From Chaetorhynchus papuensis (lineage: Eukaryota > Chordata > Aves > Passeriformes > Rhipiduridae): DNA of 64,000 bases. A model generated the notes under the pieces. The model was not told the DNA's origin and ran no database searches. It worked only from the letters and a program-made list of their open reading frames with translations. The DNA lies in assembly GCA_013396525.1 (NCBI GenBank), contig VWYX01000123.1:1298650-1362649 (forward strand), given 5' to 3'. Below, in pieces: positions 39,712 to 50,419 of the stretch. Position numbers and translations under genes: made by a program. Position 1 is the first letter of the stretch. Each line of letters opens with the position of its first letter.

Positions 39712-40652
39712 CCTGTGCTATTTATTATCTTCATTATTGACATAGATGAAGGGATGAAGTGCACCCTCAGCAAGTTTGCAGATGACACTGAGCTGAGTGG
39801 TGCAGTTGACACACCAGAAAGATGGGATGCCATCCAGAGGGACCTGGACAAGTTCAAGAAGTGGACCCTCATAAGGTTTAACAAGACCAAGTGCGAGGTG
39901 CAATACCTTGATCAGGGCAACCCACTGTCTCCAAGCAGGCTGGGGATGAACAGATCAGAGCAGCCCTGCTGAGAAGGACTTGGGGGTGCTGGTGGAGGAG
40001 AGGCTGGACATGACCCAGCCATGGGCACTCACAGCCCAGAGAGCCAAACGTGACCTGGGCTGCATCCAAAGCAGCCTGGGCAGCAGGGGAGGGAGGGGAT
40101 TCTGCCCCTCTGCTCTGCTCTGGTGAGACCCCACCTGCAGTGCTGCATCCAGCTCTGGGGTCCCAGCACAGGAAGGACATGGACCTGTTGGAGCAAGTCT
40201 AGAGGAGCCCAGCAAAATGATTAGAGGGATGGAGCCCCTCTCTGAGGAGGAAAGGTTAAGACAACTGTAATTGCTCAGCCTGGAAAAGAAAAAGCTTCAG
40301 GATGACCTAATTGTGTCCTTCCAGTACCTGAACAGAGCCTACAAGAAAGATGGAGAGGGGCTGTTTACAAGATCATTTAGTGACACGACAAGGGGAATGG
40401 CTTCAAACTGAGAGTAGGTTCAGATTAGATGTTAAGAAGAAATTCTTTACTGTGAGGTTGGTGAGGCACTGGCACAGGTTGCCTGGAGAAGCTGTGGATG
40501 CCCCGTCCCTGGAAGTGCTCAAGGCCAGATTGGATGGGGCTCTGAGCAACCTGGACTAGTGGAAGGCATCCCTGCCTATGGCAGGGTGACTGGAACTGGA
40601 TGATCTTTAAGCTCCCTTGCAACCCAAACCACTGCACGGTTCTGTGATTCTG
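39712..40652 (+). mobile_element. CR1 LINE, sense, 5'-truncated, inserted in an older CR1
   Basis: About 940 bp of CR1 from within the reverse transcriptase domain to the 3' end. The 3' terminus TTCTGTGATTCTG matches the CR1 octamer-type end, and CR1 has no poly(A) tail. In the opening frame the RT catalytic motif reads SKFADDTELSGAVDT, and near the end FRLDVKKKFFTVR and APSLEVLKARLDGALSNL mark the C-terminus of the protein. Between these the frame shifts and stops several times, so the copy is dead. It is better preserved than the CR1 pieces on either side, consistent with later insertion. Confidence 0.93.
39715..40559 (+). pseudogene. Broken CR1 ORF2 (reverse transcriptase C-terminal part)
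   Basis: ORF2 of a non-LTR retrotransposon encodes endonuclease and reverse transcriptase. Only the palm segment carrying the F/Y-x-D-D catalytic motif (FADD, near 39777-39788) and the C-terminal region remain. An uninterrupted frame runs 39715-39972. Similarity then moves to another frame (SSPAEKDLGVLVEERL-like) with internal stops, and a third open stretch at 40350-40559 ends in LSNLD and a stop, the usual CR1 ORF2 terminus. Endonuclease and the N-terminal RT are absent through 5' truncation. It is not functional. Confidence 0.85.
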
Positions 40653-40654
40653 AA

Positions 40655-40840
40655 AAGCTGTAGGCTCCTGTTGGAATCCCCCCAGCCTTTTCTTCACCAG
40701 ACTAAAGAAACCCAACCTTTCATTACAGAATTCATCCTACTGGGGCTCTCCTGTTAACCTTCCACTGGATATTCTCCAGTTTCTCCAAGAACAAACAACT
40801 TGGAAAGCCTGAGAGCCCCACCAATGGAGCAAGACCAGGA
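40655..40840 (-). mobile_element. Old CR1 LINE, antisense (right part of split copy)
   Basis: Directly after the sense CR1, diverged antisense CR1 resumes: 'ggaatccccccagccttttcttcaccagactaaagaaaccca' is the degraded form of the 'tcccccctcagtcttctcttctccaggctaaacaaaccca' block, followed by 'ccttccactggatattctccag'. In the CR1 consensus order these blocks follow those at 39380-39705, so both pieces belong to one element split by the younger copy. The right limit is approximate. Confidence 0.65.
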
Positions 40841-43800
40841 CTTCTGCGTGCCTCAGGATATGGAGTTGAAACACTCAGGCTTCCCACCACAGTGCTAGAA
40901 GCCTGTGCTGGGACACCACAGCTCTCATCTCCAAATGTTTACTGGGGATCCTGGAGTCTGTAGCAAGTAGCCAGATGTACCAAGAGGCACTCAGGCAGTT
41001 GCACACAGGAGGCAAACTGGGTGCATTGAAACAGAACTTTTTTTCACTGAGCATTTATGTTTTGACACCCCGATGTTCTTCAATTCCAGTAAAACTTCTG
41101 AAATCATATGGGTTACTTCAGGAGAAGGGGGATGGCTGGAGGAAGGGACTTTTGAGGGGCTTAACCCATGCATGCACTCTGAATTGCTCAATAGCTTTGC
41201 CTCGCAAAGCAGAAATGGAAAAAAACAGAGAACAGAGTGACCTGAATTTAAAGAGCCTGACAACAAGCCCAGTTGTTGAAAGACTGCGACACAGAAACCT
41301 CACAGTGGGATCTCTGAAGCAAGGAGACCTAGGATCTTGGGAGAAAAAACATGGACTTACTGACTTGTTGTCCATAACAATCTCTTGGGTATCACTAAAT
41401 CCATTATATGTTGTTGAGATCTCAAACTGCCAAACGTAGGAAAAATATTTTCAGTTCTATTTAACAGTTTTGTAATGTCAAGAAAACTGTCTTACCCTTC
41501 AGAGTCCTAAGAGAGCTGCTGTGGGGAAACAGCTGAGCTGCTTTCTTTCAAAGTCTGTACTCTCCCTGGATTTATGCATTCAATGACCTTGGCAGACGTA
41601 CAGAAGAGCACTTTACCATAGCAATGGATTGTTTTTCATTTCTTTCCAGATTAGGCACAAACAAATTTTCTCTCATCAAATATACAGATTTTGAAATTCC
41701 ACTTTTTTACTCCCTCTTCAATAAAAAGATTTTTAAGTGCAGAGGAAAACCACATACTCCAGCTGTATGGTTTCTCTTGCCCTCCTACAGCATCCCAAGA
41801 TAGTAGATAAAAAGATGCATTTAGATTCTCTTTTCTGACTCCAGCATTTAAATTGCAGCTGAAGTTACTATCTACATTGGCAATTTTAGCTGCTTCATGA
41901 TTGAAACTGATTCTTATTATCTAGACATGTGAAGATGTGGTATGTTTTCTTTCATCTGAGAATATGCAGCAATATTATTGAGACACAGATGATGGGAATT
42001 TGGAGGATTCCCAACCTCAACAGAGTATTTGCTATGCTGGATCAAACAGGTTTCCTATCCCACCCCTCTGCCCCCCAATCAGGACTGCTGCATTTGGTAA
42101 TGACTGGGATTCACGTGAGGAAAATGACAAAATCTATCCGTGACTCATATTCCATGCCAGCAGTGCAATACTGTAGGTGGAGAGAAGGCAATTTCCTTCC
42201 GACCTTGGAAAAGAGCAGCTTAAGCAATGAAGTTACTGTGATGAAGTCCAACAAATGCTGTAGTTAATTTTAAAAATCTATCCCTGCTTATGGAAAAAGA
42301 AGTTAATACTGGATGTGAAGGCTATAGTACAGTCAAGAAACACCAGCCAGTACTATTATTGATACTCAACAGATTTTAATTAAATGTCTGGACATTTACA
42401 TATTGTAGAAGCTTTTAGTATAAAATACAAATCTTTTTCAAAATTGGTTGACCTTCATTCTAGCCCAATGACTCCACACTTTTCTAACTAGAATTACTCC
42501 TTCTTGCTGGGAAGCTGCCTGCAGGATGTACTCCTACAAGCTTAGCAAGAGCCATCTCTGAGTACGAGTTCTTTCCCTAGAAACTTCCACCCTGGCGTTA
42601 CGCTAAAAATCCTTGCAGAATTCGCCTGAAGTTATCCAGAAAGATAGAGAACTGCTCACATTTTCAAAGGAACACTTGTGTATCTTGCTCTTATCATGAT
42701 ATTAGTGAAAGCCAGCAGATTACAAAATGTCTCTTAAGCTGGCACAAGCTGTTGTGGTCATTGGGTGTATAACTGTATTCCAGAAAGCTGGGTTCATTCA
42801 GTCTCTCAGCCTCACCACTTTTCTTTTTAGTCAAGCATTACAGTTACTGTGTTAGTGATGAAAACACCTGATTGAAGCCTTTAGATAAGAAATTAGGTGG
42901 TTTTGCTAAATTGTCTGGTCTGTATTCATTGCCCTGAAAATGATATAAATCCTTTTGGATAATCCTGAAAGTGTGATTACCACAAGTTCATCAGTTGGAA
43001 AACAAATATGTTACACATTCTAGCAACATCAGTTTTTTACTCCTAAGCTGCATGCATGGCTCTTCATAACAGTGGCACCAGCAGCCACTCTAAAAAGGTT
43101 TGTTCACAGAAACACATGACTGATGCCAAATATTTGCCAACTTCCAAAAGATTTATTTACCTTTTTGTTAAATAGTGCTAATGTGATTTTCATTAGCCCC
43201 TTCTGAAGGGCTAATCAGCACAATTTACCTGTGCACACATCACACCAAGCGACTTTTCAGTAGATTATTGACAAAAAGAAGTACCAGAGCTACCATTATG
43301 ACAACACACATTTACAGGGAAGGTGTGGTATAATACACAAAAAAGGTCAAAACCTTTTGAATTAGAGTATAGCTCCTCTGGCTCAGTTGCTCACTGGCTT
43401 ATCTTCAGAAAGGGTTGCTGTTCCTTGCAAACAGTGCAGCAACACGAAGGCAAAATGGAAACTGCCATGTTTCCCACAGCGATAAGCATCAGTGATCTCC
43501 AGCTGTTCAGCAGTGCAGTAGCTCTCATGAGTGCAGCCCACTGCTTTTGTTCCAGGTCTGGCTCCCCCTCTGACCATGACCTGGCTCTTGCCATGTGTGG
43601 GAGAAGGAAAGCAGATCGTGCTGCCAGCAGTTTCCCCCACCAGCCTGTCCCTGGACAGGCTCCAGGGGCTTCACACACACCACCATACCAGCTGGGCTGG
43701 CCAGGCTCCAGCTGTGGCTGTTTCTCTGCCTTTCTTTGTGTCTGGTGTATTCTCACAGAATTTCTGGCAAGCAACAAGCACCGAGGGTCTAAATTCATCA

Positions 43801-46082
43801 CAGTCATTTGCAGAGAGCAGCCTGGAGATCTACATCTTCCCATGCAACCCAGCTGCTGACAAGAAATAGAGACCTCTGGGGCAGACCTGGCTTTAGCCAT
43901 TCCCCCTCTTTCTTGTCTGGTATTGCACATTCATTCCTAAAATGCTGTCTACCCTCCCACATGGTGGGGAAGAGAGCCACAGCAGTCAGTGCCATGCAAG
44001 GATGTGGGCACAGGTGACACAGCTGGGGACAGACATCCATGCTCACCTGGACATGCTGCTCTCTGAGGCTGCCAGCAGAGCAGAGAGCTCCAGGCAGTGG
44101 GGCTTGGAGAAATCTCCAGAAAGAGACGAGACTGCCATTTATAAAGATTGTGAGCCTTAGTGAGAGGAGGGGGACATTTGGCTTGCACAAACCTCACCTG
44201 GGAAAGTAGTTCACAAGTAAATTTATAAGGTACAAGTGCATTTACTGTTTCCCCTCTTGACTGGACCATAAAAAAAGAATAAATACAAGATAGACCGAGA
44301 AGAAAGTAGGTATTCTGTCTGCAGCCGCTATTCAATTTCAACTCAAAATTCAATTGATAAGAAACAACCTTGTAAAACCTTGTCTTCTGCAGAGGCATTT
44401 TTTTCCTTAGAAAAAATATTCTGTAATGCCTTTAAGCCACCTGCAGGCAGACAAGAAACGTAGATGAAGGATTTCGTCCTGAACTGAGAGCTTTGTGAAT
44501 GAGACCTGTTCTTCTGAGCTTGCAGAGACACACCATAGTCCACCTCCATTTAAAACCCCAATGCAATGTCTACCCAATGAAAATCTCTTATTATACAGAT
44601 GCAGACGGGAGTCTGCTAAATCTTCTAAGCACTGATGCAGTTCCCTTGTCTTCTGAAACCTCAGGAGATTAATACTATCTCGACCTCTTGCAAGTGAAAC
44701 ATGGTTCTCCCCATTTCAGATAAAAAGCACAGAGACAATAAACAGCTTTACATCCATGAAGTAATCTCTGTCACACACCTAGACTTTGAACCCAAACTGA
44801 TGCTGTCTCAGGCAGAAGCCTGTCCCCAGAACAACACACTGGTGAAATAGTGCCTTTGGACACATCCTGAAGCTGGATGCTGTGCCATTAAGTGCAGTTC
44901 TTTGCTCACAGGGATGGCAAGGATTGCTGCAAGTGAGCACAGTCCTCTTCTGGGGCTCAGAACAACTGGAATAATACCTATTATTTTCTACACTAGAGTT
45001 GTTCAAGAGTTAGGAACCCTGAGGCAAAAACCATTAAAAACTTGGAAAAAGGAAAACAAAGACCTAGGGAGAACCAGTTGCATTCATACTAAATATCAGG
45101 GAGTCTTAAATTCTTGGGGTTTATACATGCTGAAGAAACTTTGCAGATCTTACTCCCCTCTGCCCCTTAGGAGAAGTCCAATGTAAAAATATAATTGAGA
45201 GATTAAAAAGACCTCACCTTGCATGTTTTCACATATCTGCACTCGGGCTTGACTGACTTAACCTCTCTCTAAACAAGTATCTTGTTAGCCCCAGCTGATC
45301 AGAGGCTCTCTGTGAGCACATTGGGCTGGCAGAGCAATGCTCTTTCTCAAGAACAAAAATGTTTCGCAGCTGGGTGCTGGCTTCTGTGTGAAGCCTTTAA
45401 AGCATGTTTACAGCTTTGCCATGGCACTTCAGCTCTGAGAGTTTCTGCTCTGGCAGGTTTGGTACCCATGCTCAAGGCTGACCTCTCCTTGTTTAAGTTG
45501 GAACCCATGCTGGCTTCAGCTGGCATGGATGGAGGGTCCATAGCCACTTGGATATGTTTTGTTTGGGAATGAGGCTATCTGCCTCTCTCAAACAACCTTT
45601 GGGAAAAGAAGAACTAATCTGCCCTCAGCTTTGGTATCTTAAGTCCTCAATGGACTCCATCCCACTTTTTTCACAAGTGTAGATTAAAAGGTGCTTGAAG
45701 GAGCAGTAGTTCAGCTTCTCTGCTTTCCAGTCTTTGGGACTCCTGCTGTTATTCTCTAGGACATAGTTAGTCATCAATCTAGCTGTGAAAAGATGTGAGG
45801 ATTAATTTAGATGTGTTCTCTTTTACATACCAAAAGCAAAGTTGTGGGGATTTTGTTATTTCACAGTTGGGCTCCCAGACAAAAGTATGATTGAAATCTT
45901 TTGGGTTTACTACAGTTATGATAATAATGTAGTCTACTTCCTTAAAAAAAGAATTCTTTTAAACAAATATTTTTCTGCCAACACTGTAATTCTAGAAATG
46001 ATATACTGCTACTAATCTTATCCTCATTCTAACAAGCTTTGATTAATTCAGACTTCTTTGCTTTAGAAAAAGGGTTTCCTTT
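40841..46082. other. Unique noncoding DNA, no gene seen
   Basis: About 5.2 kb. 43.35-44.20 kb is GC-richer and keeps frames of 178-179 codons open on both strands at once, which points to base composition rather than coding. None of these frames shows a domain, signal peptide or conserved motif. No CR1, LTR or RNA gene signature was seen here. Confidence 0.5.
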
Positions 46083-46243
46083 GATGAGTCACCATCCCTG
46101 GAGGTATTTAGAAGATGTGTAGTTATGGCACTTAGGGACATGGTTTAGGGGTGGACTTGGCAGTTCTGGGTTAATGGTTGGACTCAAGGATTTTAGAGGT
46201 CTTTTCCAACATGAATAATTGTATGAATTTATGGGTCTATGAT
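46083..46243 (+). mobile_element. CR1 LINE 3' end, sense, short
   Basis: The plus strand reads 'gagtcaccatccctggaggtattta', encoding the conserved ESPSLEVF-like end of CR1 ORF2. It continues with the standard 3' untranslated blocks 'ggcacttagggacatggttta', 'gtggacttggcagttctgggttaatggttggactc' and 'aggtcttttccaacatgaa', then a degraded terminal repeat ('ttgtatgaatttatgggtctatga'). About 160 bp remain, a severely 5'-truncated copy. Its 3' UTR wording differs from the copy at 39712-40652, indicating another CR1 subfamily. Confidence 0.88.
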
Positions 46244-49200
46244 GCTGCTTCATTTCAGCTGCCATGTTGTGTGAGCTGCAGTGACCTGAGTACACCTAAT
46301 TCCCAGGGTTAGCCAGCAGGTTTTCTCAGTGTGTTTCTTCTAGCTCTTTTCCTTCCCAAGACACCTTGGAAGTCTAATTACAGACAGGGTAGGAGTAAGA
46401 AGTGGATAAGGGGACTAGAAGGGAACAGAGTTGAGTTGTCTTTGCCTTGTGGCAGAGCTCAGCAGGGGCAGAAAGGCAGAGCACTGCAGTCTCTCCATCC
46501 ATCTTTTAACTTACTGCCTTTGCAGCAGTTTTGGGAAACTATCCTGGAGGAGGTCAGAAAGTTTCTGCAGTAGCAAGAAATGAAAATATTCAGAAATTTT
46601 GCTTCAGTCAGATGTACTTTCTTTCTCTTCCTCTCTCTCTTTTTTTCTTAGTGGAATCTGTTGCCTAAACATTTCTGTGCCTTTGTCTCCAGTTTCTGTT
46701 CTGCTCTTGAAGGCAGAAATTTTGCTCAAGAGATTCCTAACAATAGGAAATAGAAGACAAAAGTTTCATTGATATTTTAGACAACAAAGGAAAAACTGAA
46801 AAAGAAGGTAATTAAAGTAAAATCCTGTAAGCTCTTCATTCTACAAGGTAAAAAAAGTGTCTCTAAATCCCAGTTTAATTTTTCTTGTCATGTTGACTAT
46901 CCAGCTCCAATGAATAGACAAAATGTTCTAGTGTATCCCCCTTTATGTACATATTTTTAATTCTTTTTCCTGTACTTACATTACAAAAGGTTGAGAAGCT
47001 AGAAGTGGTTATGCGCACAAAGGAAGAGTATTTGCTCTGCAGTCTGATGCTTATTAGGTTTTAAATCTGTTTGAAACAATGAATTGCAAACTACTGTAAT
47101 TAAATATAAAACATTAATTAACTGAGTGTTATTAGCTAAGCAAACCAAGAACAGGTTGTAAAGTTTGTATTTCCTTTCACAGACATTTCCCTGCATATGA
47201 GAACTCTGTATGCTAACCCTTAAAGGCTCCATGACAATCACAAAAGACAGTTTTCCTTTTCAGATGGGATAATTTCATGTCTTTATTCAATGTAATATTG
47301 TATTATTTGAAGTTCAGATTTATTGTATGAAAACCTTATGCAAGAATTTTAGCAGTAAACCCCACATTTCTCTCACTGGAGATATTTTGCTATGCATCAG
47401 TTCCAGCAGAAAGATTAATATGAGTGGTATCATTGAATTACTAGAATACACAGAATATTCATGATATATATTGCATGATAATTTGGCTCTGAAAAGCCAC
47501 ACCACAAATTATTATCTTGAGCACTCTGACACTAAGAATATTCCTCCTCACAGCAAAAATTCCCTCCAGGAGCAAGTAGTTCAATTTATTACATGTAGCT
47601 CAGATCCTAATTCTTAAGAGTTAATTGATTCTGTCCCACACAGTACTTTGAAGGGCAGTTGATGAAAATTACTTTGGGGCAGAAGGTATTTTTCTTTGGG
47701 AGACTAATGAACCTAAGGCTTCTTTAGGTTGGAGAAGCACGATGCCCAGGATAGGTGTGGTAGCAGATGATCACTGTAGCAAAACATCTTTGGTTGCATG
47801 GTATTGTGTACCACCTATTTTCTTTTTCTTCTATCTCCCTGTTGCAAGGAACCTGCTCACTCTAATATATCACTGGGTTTCATGATGTGCCTTCCAGGAG
47901 CCAGCAAGATACAAACCCAGGTAATACTGCTCTTTCTCCTTCTACTCACACTAAAGGCAGCCAGTTGCCCAGCACACCAAAGCAAATAAAACAATTCCTA
48001 AAAACTCAGTAGCTGCTGGGCTTTTGAGAGGAAAACAATGTGAAGGAAAAGTGTTTCCTTCCAGGCTCTGAGGGGAGAGAGACTGAAGAATGGCTCCAGT
48101 GTATAATGAGAATTCGCCTTGAGCAGCATCCAAATGCCAGTATTTCACCAGAAGTGCAAGTCTTTTCTGCACCTTGAGTCAAGCCAGAGTCTAATTTTTA
48201 ACGTAGATATTTGTATTGGGACACATGGCAGCACACCCTGCAAAAGTAAGGAGGCTCTGTAGCCTCCACCCTGCTCAGAGAGTAGCACCAGCACTAAGCT
48301 GTATGTGGAATGATGTCATTTACACCCTCCTAAGGAGAGTTTTTACAGGATTTCCTTCCCACGTTAGTTTTAATTCTGTGACGTGGATTAGGAGTAAAGC
48401 TGAGGCTCTGCAATCCCTTTAGCCCGTTACTGCCCAACTCCTCAAGACCCACTTTCAGTAAAAGATAGATGGGTTCAGGTTTATGTCTTTAGCTCCCTGT
48501 CCTCCCAAGTGCAGGGGAGTGTTTGCATGGGTTTTGTGTAGGTATCCTTAACCAAACCTCTGTGCTCAACCTGGTTAATCCTCATGACTTCTTTGGGCAC
48601 ACATAATCCAAACAGCCATCTTTCCCAATATTTTACTTTCTTGTTTTCTGTTTGTACAACTCCTGTGAGGTTTGCAGGCTGCATCTAGTTCCCTCGGGGA
48701 GGTGGCAAAATCACAGCAAATCAGGCTCTTTGCTCTAAAATTTCCCAAAGATCAAAGTTTAGTTATCATTAGAATGTAAATGTCACAATATTATGAAACT
48801 GGTGCATCAGGAAAGAACATATCTTCCTCTTTGAAAGTGTTTCTATGTGATGTGACATTTTGGTAACATTTGAGGTAGAACTTCTTTTTCTTTCTAATGA
48901 TCTTTCCTTTTTTTTTTTTTTTGTTCTTGTTTTTTGGGGTTTTTTTGTTGTTCTTGTTTTTGCCTTTATAAGTATGCTGCTCCCACCTACTAAAATAATA
49001 TTTAAAATAAAGTATTTCACGAAATCTTTTCCTTTTTCAAACTGACTCAAACTTCCACCTTGTTGTTTTATTTAATGTGTTTTTCAAGGCTAGAGAAAGT
49101 TGTATGAGTTCATGAATATTAAGAAAGCATGGCTCCTACTCTCTTCATAAATATACTCAAATTATCAATACACCACAGCAAGAGATGTGTTGCTGGGTGT

Positions 49201-49983
49201 TTGGGAACAGGGGATCCACTCGAGAAAATATTGATGAAGAAACAGAAAACGTGAGCTGATGACATGCTAAATCTCACACTGGAGGTGCTCTATGCCGGTC
49301 AGGATTGAAGCATCTCACAAAAGCAGCCATTAAAGTCATTAACCTAATGGGACAGAGATTTCCAAAGATGTATTGCATAAAGCACTGACTGCAGGAACCA
49401 TGTAGTGATTACATCAGGTAATGTTGGTACATCGGGTGATTACTTTAAGCCAGCAGCCTGAAAATATTCATCATCCATCAGCAGCCAGGTTTAATAAATT
49501 ATTAGTGGCATTAGTCAGCTCAGCCTGAAATAAGTATTTATTTTCAGTATTATTTTATCTCAGGGACCTGGAGACACTGGTCAGCCAGTCAGTGCTGGGC
49601 TGCAGATGGACATCCCACCTGCCAGTCCCTCCATGGTGCCATGGGTCAGCCTCCAAAGCATGGCCAGATACCTCTCAACTAGCATGGCCTTCATGTGTGC
49701 AGGGAGAGCTGGGAGCAGCTCCTAATACTTTCTAGTGCATTAAATTCAAGTTAATAATTTTAAACTGGTGCATTTCTCCAGCCATAATAAATATAAAAGC
49801 AAAAATGGAGAAAGTCAGTGCAAATGACTTGGGTGGCAGAAGCTGAGGGATGATGTTCTTTCTCCATAAGCATTAAAAACCACCTGTATTTTAAGTTATA
49901 CCTTTTTGAAGATCAAAATTTGCAGCTGTTGAATCTTGGCCTGTAAGTTTTAGTGGAGTTATCCCTGAAGGATCCTAATTAGC
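46244..49983. other. Unique noncoding DNA
   Basis: About 3.7 kb. It includes a T-rich tract at 48908-48960 and a CpG-poor AT-rich block at 49.33-49.56 kb that has the look of conserved noncoding DNA. No gene is supported. Confidence 0.5.
48908..48960. repeat. T-rich low-complexity tract
   Basis: Fifteen T at 48908-48922, then GTTCTTG, six T, GGGG, seven T and G/T alternation. It creates a lysine/arginine-rich frame on the minus strand that should not be mistaken for a gene. Confidence 0.85.
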
Positions 49984-50419
49984 TGATGCCTTGGAGGGGA
50001 TACGTGAAAACAGCGACTAGACAAGAATAAGAGAATAAAAGTAAGTAGGTATTGAAGTGCCTTCAAAGGTACACCTTGGGCATTCAAAAGCCTCTGGGGG
50101 GCTCCACCCAAGATGGACCCTGGGTCACAGGTTTTTCACACTTTTATAAGTTTGGTCCATTTGCACATTAGGGTTAATTCTCCAATTACAATTTCAGGTA
50201 ATGATGTAATTACCCCAAGTTTGCTCCCCCTTCCCAGAGGCTCAGTTTACATATTTCGGGTCCTGGGACAACAAGGTGTCCTTGAGTCCAGGCCCAGAGA
50301 GGGTTTGTTATGTCTAACCAGAGTGGGAGAACAGTAGCTAACAGGCTATGAAGTTTTAGAGTTACACAGGAAAGCAATATAGGATCTGAAAAATGTAAAA
50401 GCTGAATCCTAAGGCATCA
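49984..50419 (-). mobile_element. Solo LTR, endogenous retrovirus-like, antisense
   Basis: The 436-bp block starts TGATGCCTT and ends AAGGCATCA, a perfect 9-bp terminal inverted repeat beginning and ending with TG/CA as LTRs do. On the minus strand a TATA box TATAAAAG lies at 50141-50148, followed by an R-U5-like segment. The expected AATAAA appears degraded (AATACC near 50048-50053). Wording such as 'gctccacccaagatggaccctgggtcacagg' resembles LTRs seen repeatedly in songbird genomes, in my recollection. Neither flank shows a primer-binding site, a polypurine tract or coding sequence, so this is a recombined solo LTR. No clean target-site duplication was found (ATTAGC left, TCAGGA right), suggesting age or a boundary off by a few bases. 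Confidence 0.62.
50141..50148 (-). promoter_or_regulatory. TATA box of the solo LTR
   Basis: Minus-strand TATAAAAG, within the LTR and upstream of its U5-like end. This is the position expected of the core promoter. Activity cannot be judged from sequence. Confidence 0.4.

Noticed and set aside
40975..41439. 154-codon plus-strand frame just after the nested CR1
   Set aside because: Composition and residue pattern look like translated noncoding DNA. No homology is recognised and no splice sites or promoter context support it.
43323..43930. Frames of 178 and 179 codons on opposite strands, plus others overlapping
   Set aside because: Long frames appear on both strands together in a GC-richer patch, which is the signature of low stop-codon density. 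No domain, motif or splice pair supports any of them.
48769..49050. Lysine/arginine-rich 93-codon minus-strand frame
   Set aside because: The basic run is the reverse complement of a T-rich low-complexity tract.
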